Below, one piece after another: positions 43,293-53,409 of a DNA stretch of 64,000 nucleotides; the stretch's first letter is position 1, and the number at the start of each line of letters is the position of its first letter. Position numbers and translations under genes: made by a program. Source of the stretch: Cerrena zonata. Taxonomy: Eukaryota; Basidiomycota; Agaricomycetes; Polyporales; Cerrenaceae. A model generated the notes under the pieces. The model worked only from the letters and a program-made list of their open reading frames with translations. It had not been told where the DNA came from and searched no databases. Where the stretch lies: the NCBI GenBank assembly GCA_038087015.1, contig JASBNA010000072.1, positions 144,323 through 208,322 on the forward strand, written 5' to 3'.

Positions 43293-44811
43293 AGTCAATA
43301 AAGATAACAGAGTGAGAATAAGATTCCTTCTTTATCCTCAATACTCAGAGCTGTTTATTCTTGCAGAACCGAAAAGTAATGAGCTTGACCCCATATTCGA
43401 ATTGCAAAAAATTTTTCAAATCCATTACGCCTTATATTTTTCGTATTCTGAACCAATCAAAGATATAATTTACAATGATTTCTGTATTGCCATTGAAACA
43501 GCTGTCGAGGAAGATAATTTCAGTAAATTTATGTTTATCATTGATTCGTGGAACACTTTAATGTTGGAATTATGTCCCACAGAAAGCAAGTGCGACAAAA
43601 GTATAGACATAAATGCAAGCTTACGAAAGTATATTAAGGCACCTCGTGAAACTACAAAGGAAAATATCCAACTAGAAACATTCATCAAAGAAGTCATGGC
43701 AGAAAGAAGCATTAAGAGCTCAGATGATGTCAAACAGGAAGAGCTGAACCCTTACAGACGTCCATCAGTCCTCACTCCTCCAACAGAAGACGAAAGAGAT
43801 CATGAAAATATCACATTTGACGGTGAGTATGGTCCAAAGAATCCCTCAAAAATGAGTCAAACAGATGACAAGAACTTGAAAGAACCAGAGCTCGCTTCAA
43901 CTCAAGAAAAAATGAATTCAGTAGATGCTAATAAAAATGAATTTATTTGCAAAAAGTCGGAAGATAAAATAAGAAAGCTAGAAATGCAAGATTCTGATTT
44001 ACGAAACCTATCACCAGTTCTTACTAGTGATGACAATTTGGATAACAACTGGGAAGGCTCTGAACAAACTTTGAAGAGCTCTCCCTTTGCGGATAAGTTT
44101 TTTGAGAATCTTAAATCAATGACAAGCATTTCAAGATTTTGCTTGCAACAGTTACTTTTAAGAGCCTATACCAGAATCGTTTCTCCTGATTCCCGAAAGC
44201 TTAGATCCTACAAGGCATTTACAGCTGAGGTGTATGGTGAACTTCTTCCTTCATTTGTCAGTGAGGTTTTAACTAAAGTCAATCTTCTTCCGTCTCAAAA
44301 GTTTTACGACTTGGGCTCTGGAGTGGGAAATACAACATTTCAAGCAGCCCTTGAATTCGGTGCTAAATTCAGCGGAGGTTGTGAACTAATGCCTCATGCC
44401 TCCATATTAACAGAAAGACAGCATAATTTTTTGAATAAGCAAATGGCAGTGCTCGGATTAAAAAAGTTACCATTAGAATTTTCTTTACTGCAAAGTTTTG
44501 TTGACAATAAGACAGTTCGAGAACAAGCTATTGATTGCGACATACTAATTGTTAATAACTATTTGTTCGACTTTCCATTAAACGTTGAAGTAGGTAAGCT
44601 ACTTTACGGCTTGAAACCAGGTACAAAAATTATCTCCTTGAGAAATTTTATTCCTCCAAGATATAAAGCAAGTTTGGATAGAACAGTTTTTGACTATTTA
44701 AGTGTTGAAAAGCATGAAATGAGTGATTTTTTATCTGTCAGTTGGACAGCTAACAAGGTTCCTTATTACATATCGACTGTGGAAGATCATGTACGTCCTG
44801 AATTTTTATAA
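43273..44811 (+). CDS. DOT1: Dot1 histone H3-K79 methyltransferase, catalytic part
   Basis: Open from 43273 with no ATG before about 43531, yet the upstream codons are clearly coding (VNKDNRVRIRFLLYPQYSEL), so the true start lies in the preceding frame. The DOT1 domain shows FCLQQLLLRAYTRIVSPDS, KAFTAEVYGELLPSFV, the SAM-binding motif KFYDLGSGVGNTTFQAALE, GCELM, SFVDN and DILIVNNYLFDFPLN, ending with SVSWTANKVPYYISTVED. These match Saccharomyces Dot1 motif for motif. The enzyme methylates Lys79 of histone H3 and affects silencing and checkpoint responses. The link to the SANT-containing upstream frames needs one further +1 step near 43271-43290. Confidence 0.93.
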   Translation, partial: TASGTTKVNKDNRVRIRFLLYPQYSELFILAEPKSNELDPIFELQKIFQIHYALYFSYSEPIKDIIYNDFCIAIETAVEEDNFSKFMFIIDSWNTLMLELCPTESKCDKSIDINASLRKYIKAPRETTKENIQLETFIKEVMAERSIKSSDDVKQEELNPYRRPSVLTPPTEDERDHENITFDGEYGPKNPSKMSQTDDKNLKEPELASTQEKMNSVDANKNEFICKKSEDKIRKLEMQDSDLRNLSPVLTSDDNLDNNWEGSEQTLKSSPFADKFFENLKSMTSISRFCLQQLLLRAYTRIVSPDSRKLRSYKAFTAEVYGELLPSFVSEVLTKVNLLPSQKFYDLGSGVGNTTFQAALEFGAKFSGGCELMPHASILTERQHNFLNKQMAVLGLKKLPLEFSLLQSFVDNKTVREQAIDCDILIVNNYLFDFPLNVEVGKLLYGLKPGTKIISLRNFIPPRYKASLDRTVFDYLSVEKHEMSDFLSVSWTANKVPYYISTVEDHVRPEFL

Positions 44812-44981
44812 ATCTTCAAGACTTTAAACTGTAGTATAATAGATTGATCCTTTCAAGGGTCTTATATATTCTTTGTACAATATATATCAATTTAATTAAA
44901 TTTAGAATGACATTAATTTATTAATCTTTAGTTCACTATACAAATACATTATTATACAAAATGTTACTGAAAAATTGTCTA

Positions 44982-47900
44982 TTATACTTTAACTTTCTTA
45001 GTATTATTTTCTTCTTTTAAAGACTCGTTAGAACGCTTAATACCAGTATCAAGTGAGCCATTAGTAGTTAAAGTTTTCATATCCCCATCAAGAGGTGGTG
45101 AAAAAGCAGACGAGGGAATTGGAGTAGCTCCGGTAATAGAAGATGGTTCGGCAGAACCAGCACGAGTACTTGAGTTAGAGTTATTACCATTGATTTGTTT
45201 TGTCTTTCCTCTTTTACTTTGAGGTCCTTCAAATTCCCTACTAAGAGCCAATAATAAAGTATTTACTCTTCTACCAATTTCTTGTGCAGTCCTTGAAGTA
45301 ATGTACCAATCAAATTTAAAAAGATCACTATTGCTAATTTCTTCTTTAATTTTTTCCATTAAATTTTCACTAAAGAGACCAAATTTATAAACGCATAATA
45401 AAATGAAACGGTCTTCTAATTTTGAATATATTCTTTTTGAATTATTAGGAGGATATTGTATCTTTAAATCTTCCAAAGGATCTTTGAGTGTTTCAACTTT
45501 ATGAGCAAGAATTTTTTGTTGATTGATCAATCTAGCTAATTTTTTTTCACTAGCCTCTATTTGAGATAAATATTTTTCATAACCTTCGATAAGTTTATAT
45601 GAGGACCAGAATTTTTTCAGATATCTTTCAACTTCTGTAGAATCTTTATTTCCCATTGCTTTCGAAATCTTAGCATATTCATCTCTTCCATATTTAGCAG
45701 ATGCGTGAATGAAATTTGTAAAATCTCTTCTAGTCCAATTATGGAAGCTCTGTTCTAGTAATTTATTTTTCAACTCTGTTTCTTCTTCTGTCAAAGGTAC
45801 AACTTCATTAACTTTCTTTTGTTCTTGATCTCTTTTCTGTTCTCTAGAAATATCTTCTTTATATTCCTCAGCTAAAAATTCTTCGTCACTATCACCAAAT
45901 TCATCAAGTGAATATTTATAGCCAATTTCCTTTTTGTATGCTAATTGTTCACGTTCCAATAATTCTTTCAAACCTTCTGGGAAAAACTGATGATCTTGAC
46001 CGGTATAAACTTTTGGTTGTTTTATTTTACTTTGATTTGTTTTATCTCTTGATGGTTTCCCGGTTGAAGTTGCTTGTTTTAAAACATCTTTATAATAATT
46101 ATCAATTGAATAAGTTTGTTCTTTTCTTTCTCTTTTAGAAGGATTAATCCAAGAGAATCCCAAATTACCGGATGATGATTTTTTGGCAAAATTATGACCA
46201 TTCCATTCATAAGCTGAAGCATCTGAAGTAAAATTTTGTAAATCATCTAAACCTAATTTATTAAATTTAGCATTAAGAGTAGCAGTTTTTTCACGACCTC
46301 TTTCCAAAATTTTATCAATATCTTCGTCTAACATATTTGATTGATCAGATTGTGATTGGAAAACTTTTTCAGCACCATGTTGAATCATTCCTAATAAATC
46401 ATCTTTAGAATTACCAACACTATTATTATTATTCATTTGTCTACCTTGTTGAATAACTAATTGATCTAATCTTAATTTTTGAGCAGCTCTTTCTAAAACT
46501 TTTTCTTCAATTGCATTTTCAGTAATAAATCTGAAAACCTGAACTTGTTTCTTTTGACCAATTCTATGAGCTCTATCCATTGCTTGTAGATCAGCTTGAG
46601 GATTCCAATCAGAATCATACAAGATAACAATATCAGCACTTGTTAAATTAATACCTAAACCACCAGCTCTAGTGGTTAATAAAAACACAAACTTATCAGA
46701 ATCAGGAGCATTATATTGATCAATTGCTTCAATTCTATCTTCATGAGATGTGGAACCATCAATTCTACAATAATTGTAATCTCTGAAGTAACAATAATCT
46801 TCCAAAATATCTAATAATCTTGACATTTGAGAAAAAATAAGGACCCTTGAACCATTTGCTTTAAATTTTTTCAACATTTTATCCAATATAATCATTTTAC
46901 CAGAATTAAATACCAAATGTTCATCAGTGGTATATGGAGGACCAGGTTCTGCACCATCGAATAAATAAGGATGATTACAACACTTTCTTAATTGCATAAC
47001 AATATTTAATAATCTAGTTTTACCTTCTCTTTTACCAACCACACCATTGACTGCATCTATATCTTTTTCTAATAAACGTTTATACCAAGTAATTTGCATA
47101 TTTGTCATACCGGTATAAACATTGATTTCAATTTTTGGTAATAATGATTTTTCAACATCCGATTTAACTCTACGTAAAAGAAAAGGAGTTAAAACTTGAT
47201 GAAGTTGTTGAACAACTTTATCTTGTTTTTCTTGTTTTACATCTTCCGACTCATCAACATCTATAGCATCTTTCGAATTACCACCTTGACTTTCGAACCA
47301 TTCATCAAACATTTCAGAATCACCAAACACATCGGGTAATAAAAAATTAAGTAGAGCCCATAATTCATGTAAATTATTTTGTAAAGGAGTACCGGTAATC
47401 AATAATCTATTTTTTGAATAGAATAAACGGACAATTTGTGATAAAGAACTACCTTCATTTTTAATTCTATGAGCTTCATCAACTATAAGATGTTCCCATC
47501 TAAATTTTTTCAATTGGGATTTTTCACGTATAACCATTTCAAAAGAAGTTACCAAAACATCAAAATCTGCAGTCAATAAACGTTTATTTATTAATTCTGC
47601 TCGTTCTTCTTTATTACCTTGTAAAACAACAACATTTACATCGGGAGTCCATTTTTGAAATTCTCTTCTCCAATTGTCCAAGGTTGATTTTGGAACAATT
47701 ACAATAAAAGGACCATCTATACTTTTAATATATCTTAAATAACCAAGAAAACTAATTGTTTGTAAAGTTTTACCCAATCCCATTTCATCAGCCACCAAAA
47801 AACCATTTATTCCATTTTCATATAGAGAAACCATCCAATTTAAACCTTGGATTTGATAAGGTCTTAATTCACCGTGTATATACCCAGGACTTTCTGAAAA

Positions 47901-48299
47901 TTCAGTTATAGTAGGAGTATCTTCTTCATCTTGTAATAATTCTGCATCTTCTTCCTTTTCAGTTTTCCTTCTCTTTTTATTATTCTTCTTTTTGGACTTG
48001 GAATTCCTCGAAGGTTGATTAAAAGACACTTCATTATCTATCTGCTTAATAAGGTTTTTGAAATTTTTATCTTTAGAAACATTCAAATCAATAAAATATC
48101 GAAATAGATCAGATAACCCCAAAAGGTATTTGAATCGTTTGGTCGAATTATCAACATCTTGACTTCTGGCAGTGTGTGGATCCGTATCAAGTATAAACCG
48201 TTTCCGTCTTTCGGCCTTGGTTTCTGTTTCAAATCTATGTTTGGTTTCAAGTTGTGATTGGGTTTCTGGGGTGCTATCTTCCCCAGTCAAATCTATCAT
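44982..48299 (-). CDS. ISW2: Iswi-type chromatin remodelling ATPase (Isw2)
   Basis: A 1105-residue Snf2-family protein that slides and spaces nucleosomes. AutoN-like N-terminus, then the helicase: [19 protein letters not shown], Walker A DEMGLGKT (about residue 174), Walker [41 protein letters not shown], and [12 protein letters not shown] with [11 protein letters not shown]. The C-terminal HAND-SANT-SLIDE region includes [19 protein letters not shown] and [15 protein letters not shown]. Isw2 is favoured over Isw1 by overall match, not proven. The frame is completely intact over 3.3 kb right beside the broken DOT1 locus. Confidence 0.9.
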   Translation of the reverse strand: MIDLTGEDSTPETQSQLETKHRFETETKAERRKRFILDTDPHTARSQDVDNSTKRFKYLLGLSDLFRYFIDLNVSKDKNFKNLIKQIDNEVSFNQPSRNSKSKKKNNKKRRKTEKEEDAELLQDEEDTPTITEFSESPGYIHGELRPYQIQGLNWMVSLYENGINGFLVADEMGLGKTLQTISFLGYLRYIKSIDGPFIVIVPKSTLDNWRREFQKWTPDVNVVVLQGNKEERAELINKRLLTADFDVLVTSFEMVIREKSQLKKFRWEHLIVDEAHRIKNEGSSLSQIVRLFYSKNRLLITGTPLQNNLHELWALLNFLLPDVFGDSEMFDEWFESQGGNSKDAIDVDESEDVKQEKQDKVVQQLHQVLTPFLLRRVKSDVEKSLLPKIEINVYTGMTNMQITWYKRLLEKDIDAVNGVVGKREGKTRLLNIVMQLRKCCNHPYLFDGAEPGPPYTTDEHLVFNSGKMIILDKMLKKFKANGSRVLIFSQMSRLLDILEDYCYFRDYNYCRIDGSTSHEDRIEAIDQYNAPDSDKFVFLLTTRAGGLGINLTSADIVILYDSDWNPQADLQAMDRAHRIGQKKQVQVFRFITENAIEEKVLERAAQKLRLDQLVIQQGRQMNNNNSVGNSKDDLLGMIQHGAEKVFQSQSDQSNMLDEDIDKILERGREKTATLNAKFNKLGLDDLQNFTSDASAYEWNGHNFAKKSSSGNLGFSWINPSKRERKEQTYSIDNYYKDVLKQATSTGKPSRDKTNQSKIKQPKVYTGQDHQFFPEGLKELLEREQLAYKKEIGYKYSLDEFGDSDEEFLAEEYKEDISREQKRDQEQKKVNEVVPLTEEETELKNKLLEQSFHNWTRRDFTNFIHASAKYGRDEYAKISKAMGNKDSTEVERYLKKFWSSYKLIEGYEKYLSQIEASEKKLARLINQQKILAHKVETLKDPLEDLKIQYPPNNSKRIYSKLEDRFILLCVYKFGLFSENLMEKIKEEISNSDLFKFDWYITSRTAQEIGRRVNTLLLALSREFEGPQSKRGKTKQINGNNSNSSTRAGSAEPSSITGATPIPSSAFSPPLDGDMKTLTTNGSLDTGIKRSNESLKEENNTKKVKV

Positions 48300-48751
48300 C
48301 TTCCAAAAGATTCAATCACGGCTATATATCGGCGTTATTCACTACTGCTTGGTGTGCTTTCGTTGGCTTTTCTATTCGCTTGTTGTCAGTGTGTTGTGTT
48401 TTTTTTCCCGCCCACTGCTTTAGCTGTCGTTTTTATATACTTTAGTGATTTCTCTCAAATTGCAGCCTTTGTGGAAACAAAATTGAAGTATAGTAACCGT
48501 TGATGTCACGCAGCGTACTAGTAATTGATCTTTTCCAAATGAAACACTGGATTGATGTAAAACTATGCAATACTTGAAGAAGAACAAGGAGTAGGAAAAA
48601 AAAAAACTGAAAGAAAAAAAGTAGGATGAAGTGAATATTACAAAACTGAAAAAACAAAAAAAAAAAAAACGAAAAAAGAAAGAAAATTATAATGCAAAAA
48701 TTAAACGCGATATGATCTAAAAGGAAACTGTACGGATGTTTTTATTTACGA
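48300..48751. other. Intergenic ISW2 promoter / UNG1 3' end
   Basis: About 450 bp with A tracts (48596-48680) and no gene. Confidence 0.4.
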
Positions 48752-49840
48752 CTACTTAACTACATTACCATTGATTAACCCCCAGTCCAAGGGGTTTTGG
48801 TGGTTCAGTTGGAGCCATTCGTTGCATTTCTTGAAGACATTCAGGTCGAAAAAGCCACGGTGGGCAGACAAGGGCGAAGGGTGGACCGATTTGATGACCA
48901 TGAATTTTTGGGAAAGAAGGTTGCCAAATTTGCCAACTCTTTTTTGGGCCGGGGACCCCCAGGCCATAATGACGAAGCCGGAGGACTTTTCCTTGGTGAA
49001 GTAGTTGATTGCGGTTTTGATGATTTCTTCGGTGAAGGTTTCCCAGCCCTGGTTGGCGTGACTATTTGCTTTATGGGCCTCGACGGTTAGCACTGCATTA
49101 AGCATGAGAATCCCCTTTTCTGCCCAATTGGTTAGGTCGCCGCTTTTTGGGATTTCAAAGTTGGGGAAGTCGATCTTCAATGCTTTGTAGATGTTGACCA
49201 AGGATGGAGGAGGCTTGGTTGGGTTGAGAACTGAAAAGGCCAATCCATGGGCTTGGTTGTGATTGTGATATGGATCCTGGCCGAGTATAAGGCACTTGAT
49301 CTTGGGCAATGGGGTGTAATGAGACCAGGAATACACCTTATTGGAAGGAGGGAAGATGGTTTTACCGGATCGAGACTCAAGGGCTAGAAATTTCTTTAGT
49401 TTGAGAAAGTATGGTTTTGTAAGTTCTTTATGAAGAAATACTAGCCATGTTATATGTAAAGTGTGGATTTCTAGTTGAAGTAATTGTTTTTCTTCAGCAT
49501 TGAGTGAAGCTACCCATTCTTCTTTATTGAAATTATGTTTTTTACAAAAGTCGGTATAGTCGTCTTCTGTTGGCTCATCCGAGGCAACTTTTTCGTTTGA
49601 TGTTTTAATTGGTATTGGTTCTTCTTCTTTGGATCCATCTTGAGTTGTTGCAGCACTTTCCGCTACTTCAACCTTTTCTTTCGATACAGCACCAGTTTCG
49701 GATCGTTCAACCTTGGTGTCAGTACGTTCAATCTTACTCTTTTTAGCAGCAGGTTTTGACATTTGGAAAAAATCAGTAATGAGCATCCCCTTCTTTGAAT
49801 CGCCCGACCCCATCTTTCTTTTAACTGGTCCGGTTGTCAT
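48752..49840 (-). CDS. UNG1: Ung1 uracil-DNA glycosylase
   Basis: A 362-residue family 1 UDG that removes uracil from DNA in nucleus and mitochondria. The ATG at 49840 is used; six in-frame codons upstream begin with TTG. A Ser/Lys/Glu-rich N-terminus has a PIP-like motif (MLITDFFQ, about residues 19-26). The catalytic domain carries LGQDPYHNHNQAHGLAFSV (water-activating Asp), LLMLNAVLTVEAHKANSH, VIMAWGSPAQKR and the His loop HPSPLSAHRGF. The N-terminus is longer than human UNG but similar to yeast Ung1 (359). Saccharomyces UNG1 is YML021C. Confidence 0.96.
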   Translation of the reverse strand: MTTGPVKRKMGSGDSKKGMLITDFFQMSKPAAKKSKIERTDTKVERSETGAVSKEKVEVAESAATTQDGSKEEEPIPIKTSNEKVASDEPTEDDYTDFCKKHNFNKEEWVASLNAEEKQLLQLEIHTLHITWLVFLHKELTKPYFLKLKKFLALESRSGKTIFPPSNKVYSWSHYTPLPKIKCLILGQDPYHNHNQAHGLAFSVLNPTKPPPSLVNIYKALKIDFPNFEIPKSGDLTNWAEKGILMLNAVLTVEAHKANSHANQGWETFTEEIIKTAINYFTKEKSSGFVIMAWGSPAQKRVGKFGNLLSQKFMVIKSVHPSPLSAHRGFFDLNVFKKCNEWLQLNHQNPLDWGLINGNVVK

Positions 49841-50012
49841 TTTCGGTCTTTCAAGCAACTTCCAATGAAGGATTAAAACATCAACAAAAAACTACTCCAA
49901 AAAGTGAAAAAAAAAAGAACAAAAAAAAAAAATGTATACGCGTCTTGCGGATTACACCCGTGCCCTTTACATTTTATATGGCAGTATTAGAAAAATCTAT
50001 TAAAATAATTTA

Positions 50013-51068
50013 TTAAAATAATTTAGTGAAGTAGTAAGGATATTCAAAATCTTTTCTCAAGAATATGCTTGTCATGCAGCTGTAGAGTAAATACAATACC
50101 ATGACATTGATAAGAATAAGTAAAAATTTTTGGGATTCGGTGCCAATTTTTTGATTGGGACCAACTTTATAATTACCCAACCAAATCATAGAGACCAAAC
50201 TGAATGCAAGCAGTAAATAATTCAGGGCCACCATAATGGTTTCAATACCGAACTGATAATAGATCCCCCCACTGATGTATATGACTTCCCCCTTTTCATT
50301 TTTAGCGATAAATGGAACTTTCTCCATGACTGAGAAAGAATAGCCACAAGTGAATAACAGGGCTAGAAATAGAGTTAATGCAATGTATATTTTCTTTTTC
50401 GATACATTGTTGGTAAGTATGCTAGGCCCTTTCTTTTTAATTAAGATGATAATTGAGAAAGTGATTGAAAAAGTTTTGATAAATTTGAGCGATTGATTTT
50501 CAGGCCTGATATAAATACTTTTAGATACTGTGGTCGATATGAAATCAGCAAATTGCAAAACTTGTTCATCGTGGGTACCTAAAGGTACTTTCCATTCGAT
50601 TCTAGGTTGTCTTAAAATTGCAAAAGGATCTTTTTCATCTTCTAATTCATGAATTTGCTGTAATACATCTTCATTATTACTTGGAGGTATTAGCCAAATA
50701 TGAGGAATTCTTTTAATTTCCAAATACTTAAATATATCAGCATTAGAACGATCAATTATATCAACATTGACGAAAAATAAGAAATTGGACATCCCGTAAT
50801 CTTCAAACCAGTAATTGGAAACTTTCCGAACCACTTTATCGAACGAATGACACAGATCACAGCCATGTTTCGGATCTGTCGATGTTATATATAAGAGGGT
50901 GTAGTATTCCCGGTGTCCTGATAATAATGATAAATCCGAATTTGAAATTGGGATGATATGGTCCGGATATACAAAGGATTGACTAGTCAAGGTATATTCT
51001 TTTGGTAAATCAGCAAGCGCTGAAACACATTGTAATAATAAGAATGCCCAATAGAATAAAATCATCAT
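50013..51068 (-). CDS. OST6: Ost3/Ost6 subunit of oligosaccharyltransferase
   Basis: A 351-residue ER membrane protein. Signal peptide at residues 1-19 (FYWAFLLLQCVSALA), luminal thioredoxin-like domain with redox motif CDLC (HGCDLCHSF), then four membrane spans in the C-terminal half (about 205-345). These subunits hold substrates by mixed disulphides to aid N-glycosylation of cysteine-containing sites. Ost3 and Ost6 are paralogues; OST6 (YML019W) is chosen on synteny with the neighbouring UNG1 and YML018C orthologues. Confidence 0.85.
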   Translation of the reverse strand: MMILFYWAFLLLQCVSALADLPKEYTLTSQSFVYPDHIIPISNSDLSLLSGHREYYTLLYITSTDPKHGCDLCHSFDKVVRKVSNYWFEDYGMSNFLFFVNVDIIDRSNADIFKYLEIKRIPHIWLIPPSNNEDVLQQIHELEDEKDPFAILRQPRIEWKVPLGTHDEQVLQFADFISTTVSKSIYIRPENQSLKFIKTFSITFSIIILIKKKGPSILTNNVSKKKIYIALTLFLALLFTCGYSFSVMEKVPFIAKNEKGEVIYISGGIYYQFGIETIMVALNYLLLAFSLVSMIWLGNYKVGPNQKIGTESQKFLLILINVMVLYLLYSCMTSIFLRKDFEYPYYFTKLF

Positions 51069-51243
51069 ACACTATTGGGTCGATGGCAATGGTCCTTAAA
51101 CATTTAAGAAGATGAATTGGTGAAACTCAAAAACATGGAAAAAAGAGAAGAACGTTGATGAACCTAGACCCGCACACCACACATAAAAAACATCAAGCTA
51201 CTTGTGATAAGAATATAATATATTAACAATCTATAAAATGCAA

Positions 51244-52461
51244 TTAGTCTTCGTGAGTAGTGAAGTCATTTTCTTCATCTTTGTTTATGATCAAAAATCC
51301 AATGGTGACGATAAGAGCACCACATAAATAGGTATAATTTACGACAAAACCTTTTATGAACCAATCACCAACCATAGCCAAAGGAATAGTTAAAGAAAGT
51401 CCCACAGTGACAGTTAAGGGACTGGTTAATAAGACAGCTTTGCACCAACAGAAATCAGATATGAATGTAATGACAGCATTTATCAAAATCAATCCAATAA
51501 CCCGAGACGAAGGAGGTAATTGAAAATGTTCCAAGTTCGTAAAGTGAAGTATAATTATAAAGGGCCAAATGAAAATAAGACAGAATACACCAACAAAACC
51601 GAAGAACAAATGAGTGTTTAAGTTACGCTCGAGATTTGGATTATTTGGAACCATTATTTTAAATTTTAATAAAATTGTGTAAATTCCGTAAATCAAGGCA
51701 CCTAAAAGTGCCAATAAATTCCCCCATATTACCAAGTAATGGCTGGATAAAACAGGAGGGTTATTTGTATTGGAAGACGAATCAACTCTTGTCACTATAA
51801 CAACACCAATAAAACTTAAAATGATACCAATAATTTTTTGAGAATTAATTTTCTCAATCGAGCATAAGTATCCAATGATTAAGGTGAAAAACGATGCAGT
51901 TGACAGTAAAATGGTTTGCAGAGCAACAGAAGTATAGGATAACGATGCGTTCGTAACTAAGTTGGCACCAAACCATAAAATTACAAATTGCAATGAGAGT
52001 TTACAAGTCTCATAGATATTAATTTGTTCAGTTTCATTTTTAGTCATTGTATTTGCCAAATCGTCATTGGATCCATAATCAGCACGAAGTTCTGTCTGCT
52101 CCTCTTCGTTTGCTTCCTCTAATGAAGGCGATGCTAAATGGTTCAAGCGAATCTGGTGATAATCGTATTTCATTCGACTCACAAATTCTTGAATTGATAA
52201 TCCTTCATATCTAAAATATGGAATTAGGTAAAAACAAAAGCAACTGGTATTGATATATGTTATCAAAAATGGTTTTCTATAAATGTCCGACTCCAATAAG
52301 TCATTAACCAAAAATGACGAAAGCACCCAAAAGATAACTACCGAAATCAAGTTCACCAATCCAAAAACCCATTTCTGTCTCGAGCTAAGCAAATGGTCCG
52401 GTGTCACAAATGACAGAAGGAAATCTGCCATGTAAGTCCCTAGGTTCATTACCCTAGCCAT
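51244..52461 (-). CDS. YML018C/Thi74-type EamA (drug/metabolite) transporter
   Basis: A 405-residue polytopic protein with about ten membrane spans. The N-terminus TYMADFLLSFVTPDHLLSSRQKWVFGLVNLIS is unusual for the family, but the block LVTNASLSYTSVALQTILLSTASFFTLIIGYL and SFIGVVIVTRVDSSS match the fungal SLC35F-like group to which YML018C and Thi74 (YDR438W) belong. These are vacuolar or mitochondrial; the substrate is unknown. A hydrophilic loop is at about residues 110-145. In Saccharomyces one paralogue lies near OST6/UNG1 and the other near DOT1, and here one gene has both neighbours. Confidence 0.85.
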   Translation of the reverse strand: MARVMNLGTYMADFLLSFVTPDHLLSSRQKWVFGLVNLISVVIFWVLSSFLVNDLLESDIYRKPFLITYINTSCFCFYLIPYFRYEGLSIQEFVSRMKYDYHQIRLNHLASPSLEEANEEEQTELRADYGSNDDLANTMTKNETEQINIYETCKLSLQFVILWFGANLVTNASLSYTSVALQTILLSTASFFTLIIGYLCSIEKINSQKIIGIILSFIGVVIVTRVDSSSNTNNPPVLSSHYLVIWGNLLALLGALIYGIYTILLKFKIMVPNNPNLERNLNTHLFFGFVGVFCLIFIWPFIIILHFTNLEHFQLPPSSRVIGLILINAVITFISDFCWCKAVLLTSPLTVTVGLSLTIPLAMVGDWFIKGFVVNYTYLCGALIVTIGFLIINKDEENDFTTHED

Positions 52462-53409
52462 CCTGTATCGTTCACGTTATAATTGTCTCGAGGATTGACC
52501 TTTCTCTCTGAATACCTGGTTTAACCATTCACCGTTGAGTTCCTTACGAGGTTTCCACGACCAACAGAAAAAAAATAAAAAAAAATAAAAAAAATAAAAA
52601 AAAAAAAAAAAAAAAAGATAAGACACTCCAAACACCCATACACCAGAAGCCGTTTCCCTCGGTCGTTGTTTGGATAACTTTTCAGAATTATAAGGTGATC
52701 CAAACTTAGTCATCTTCTATCTTTAAATGAATTTTCCTGGATCAAACATTCACTTCCAACTCATTTTTATTAGTCATTCCTTATTTTATTTTTTGTCTTA
52801 CTACGTGCTTTTGTCTTCCGTTTTTGTTTTTGTTCTTGCTTCCTTTCCCTCGCTTGTACCTTTATGTAACTTTATCATTTGTTTGTATTTTAATATAAAC
52901 TACTATTTATTATATATCAATTCACCTTGAAAGGGTTCTGCTGGGTGTAAATATGTCGCGTGTCGCCCCAAAAATGTCGCCACTTCGAAAAAAACTAAAG
53001 AAAAAAAAAAGTTATACAACGACAAGCGGGTGCACTTTTCAGAAGTTAAGCTTGATTCTTATTCGAATGTTCGATAGTTTGTCACGATACCGTTCAAGAC
53101 ACCACTACCTATTCTTCGAGAAGTAGTCACCCTTTACTGCCAAAGGAACCAGGTTGCCAGAAAATAAACATTTAGTTGTTTTTGATTGACAATTGTCACG
53201 GTTTTCGAAGAAGAAAGAAAAAACCAAAAAAAAAAAAAAACAAACCTCCATTCATTTTTATTCATTTCATCCTTGTATTTTAGTTAAATTAATCCTTTGG
53301 TTCGATCAAATAGCTGCAACCGGTGGATTGCTTGTTTAAATTATCCTATTAAATTGTTTTCGTGGGCTTTAGTTCAGCGGTTAATTCAGCGATTCAATTA
53401 GCATAACAT
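52462..53409. promoter_or_regulatory. Divergent intergenic region with a near-pure A tract
   Basis: About 950 bp between the transporter and MED14 starts. 52568-52616 is almost pure A with a few T interruptions, likely nucleosome-excluding. T-rich DNA fills 52765-52870 and a further A run lies near 53227-53241. An ORF on the minus strand (52713-52477) is mostly the translated A/T tract and is not credible as a gene. Confidence 0.5.

Noticed and set aside
40760..44811. Programmed +1 frameshifting of the Ty or Euplotes kind across the DOT1 locus
   Set aside because: The junctions share no common slippery heptamer and most are not at stop codons; many fall in ordinary homopolymers. Sequence error is simpler, so this is kept only as an alternative.
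48729..48740. GTACGGATGT resembling a piece of the Candida telomeric repeat
   Set aside because: A single short match with no tandem copies in a gene-dense region; expected by chance.
52477..52713. 78-codon minus-strand ORF beside the YML018C-type gene
   Set aside because: Most of it is the translated A/T tract (Phe-rich run); the remainder has no recognisable domain.
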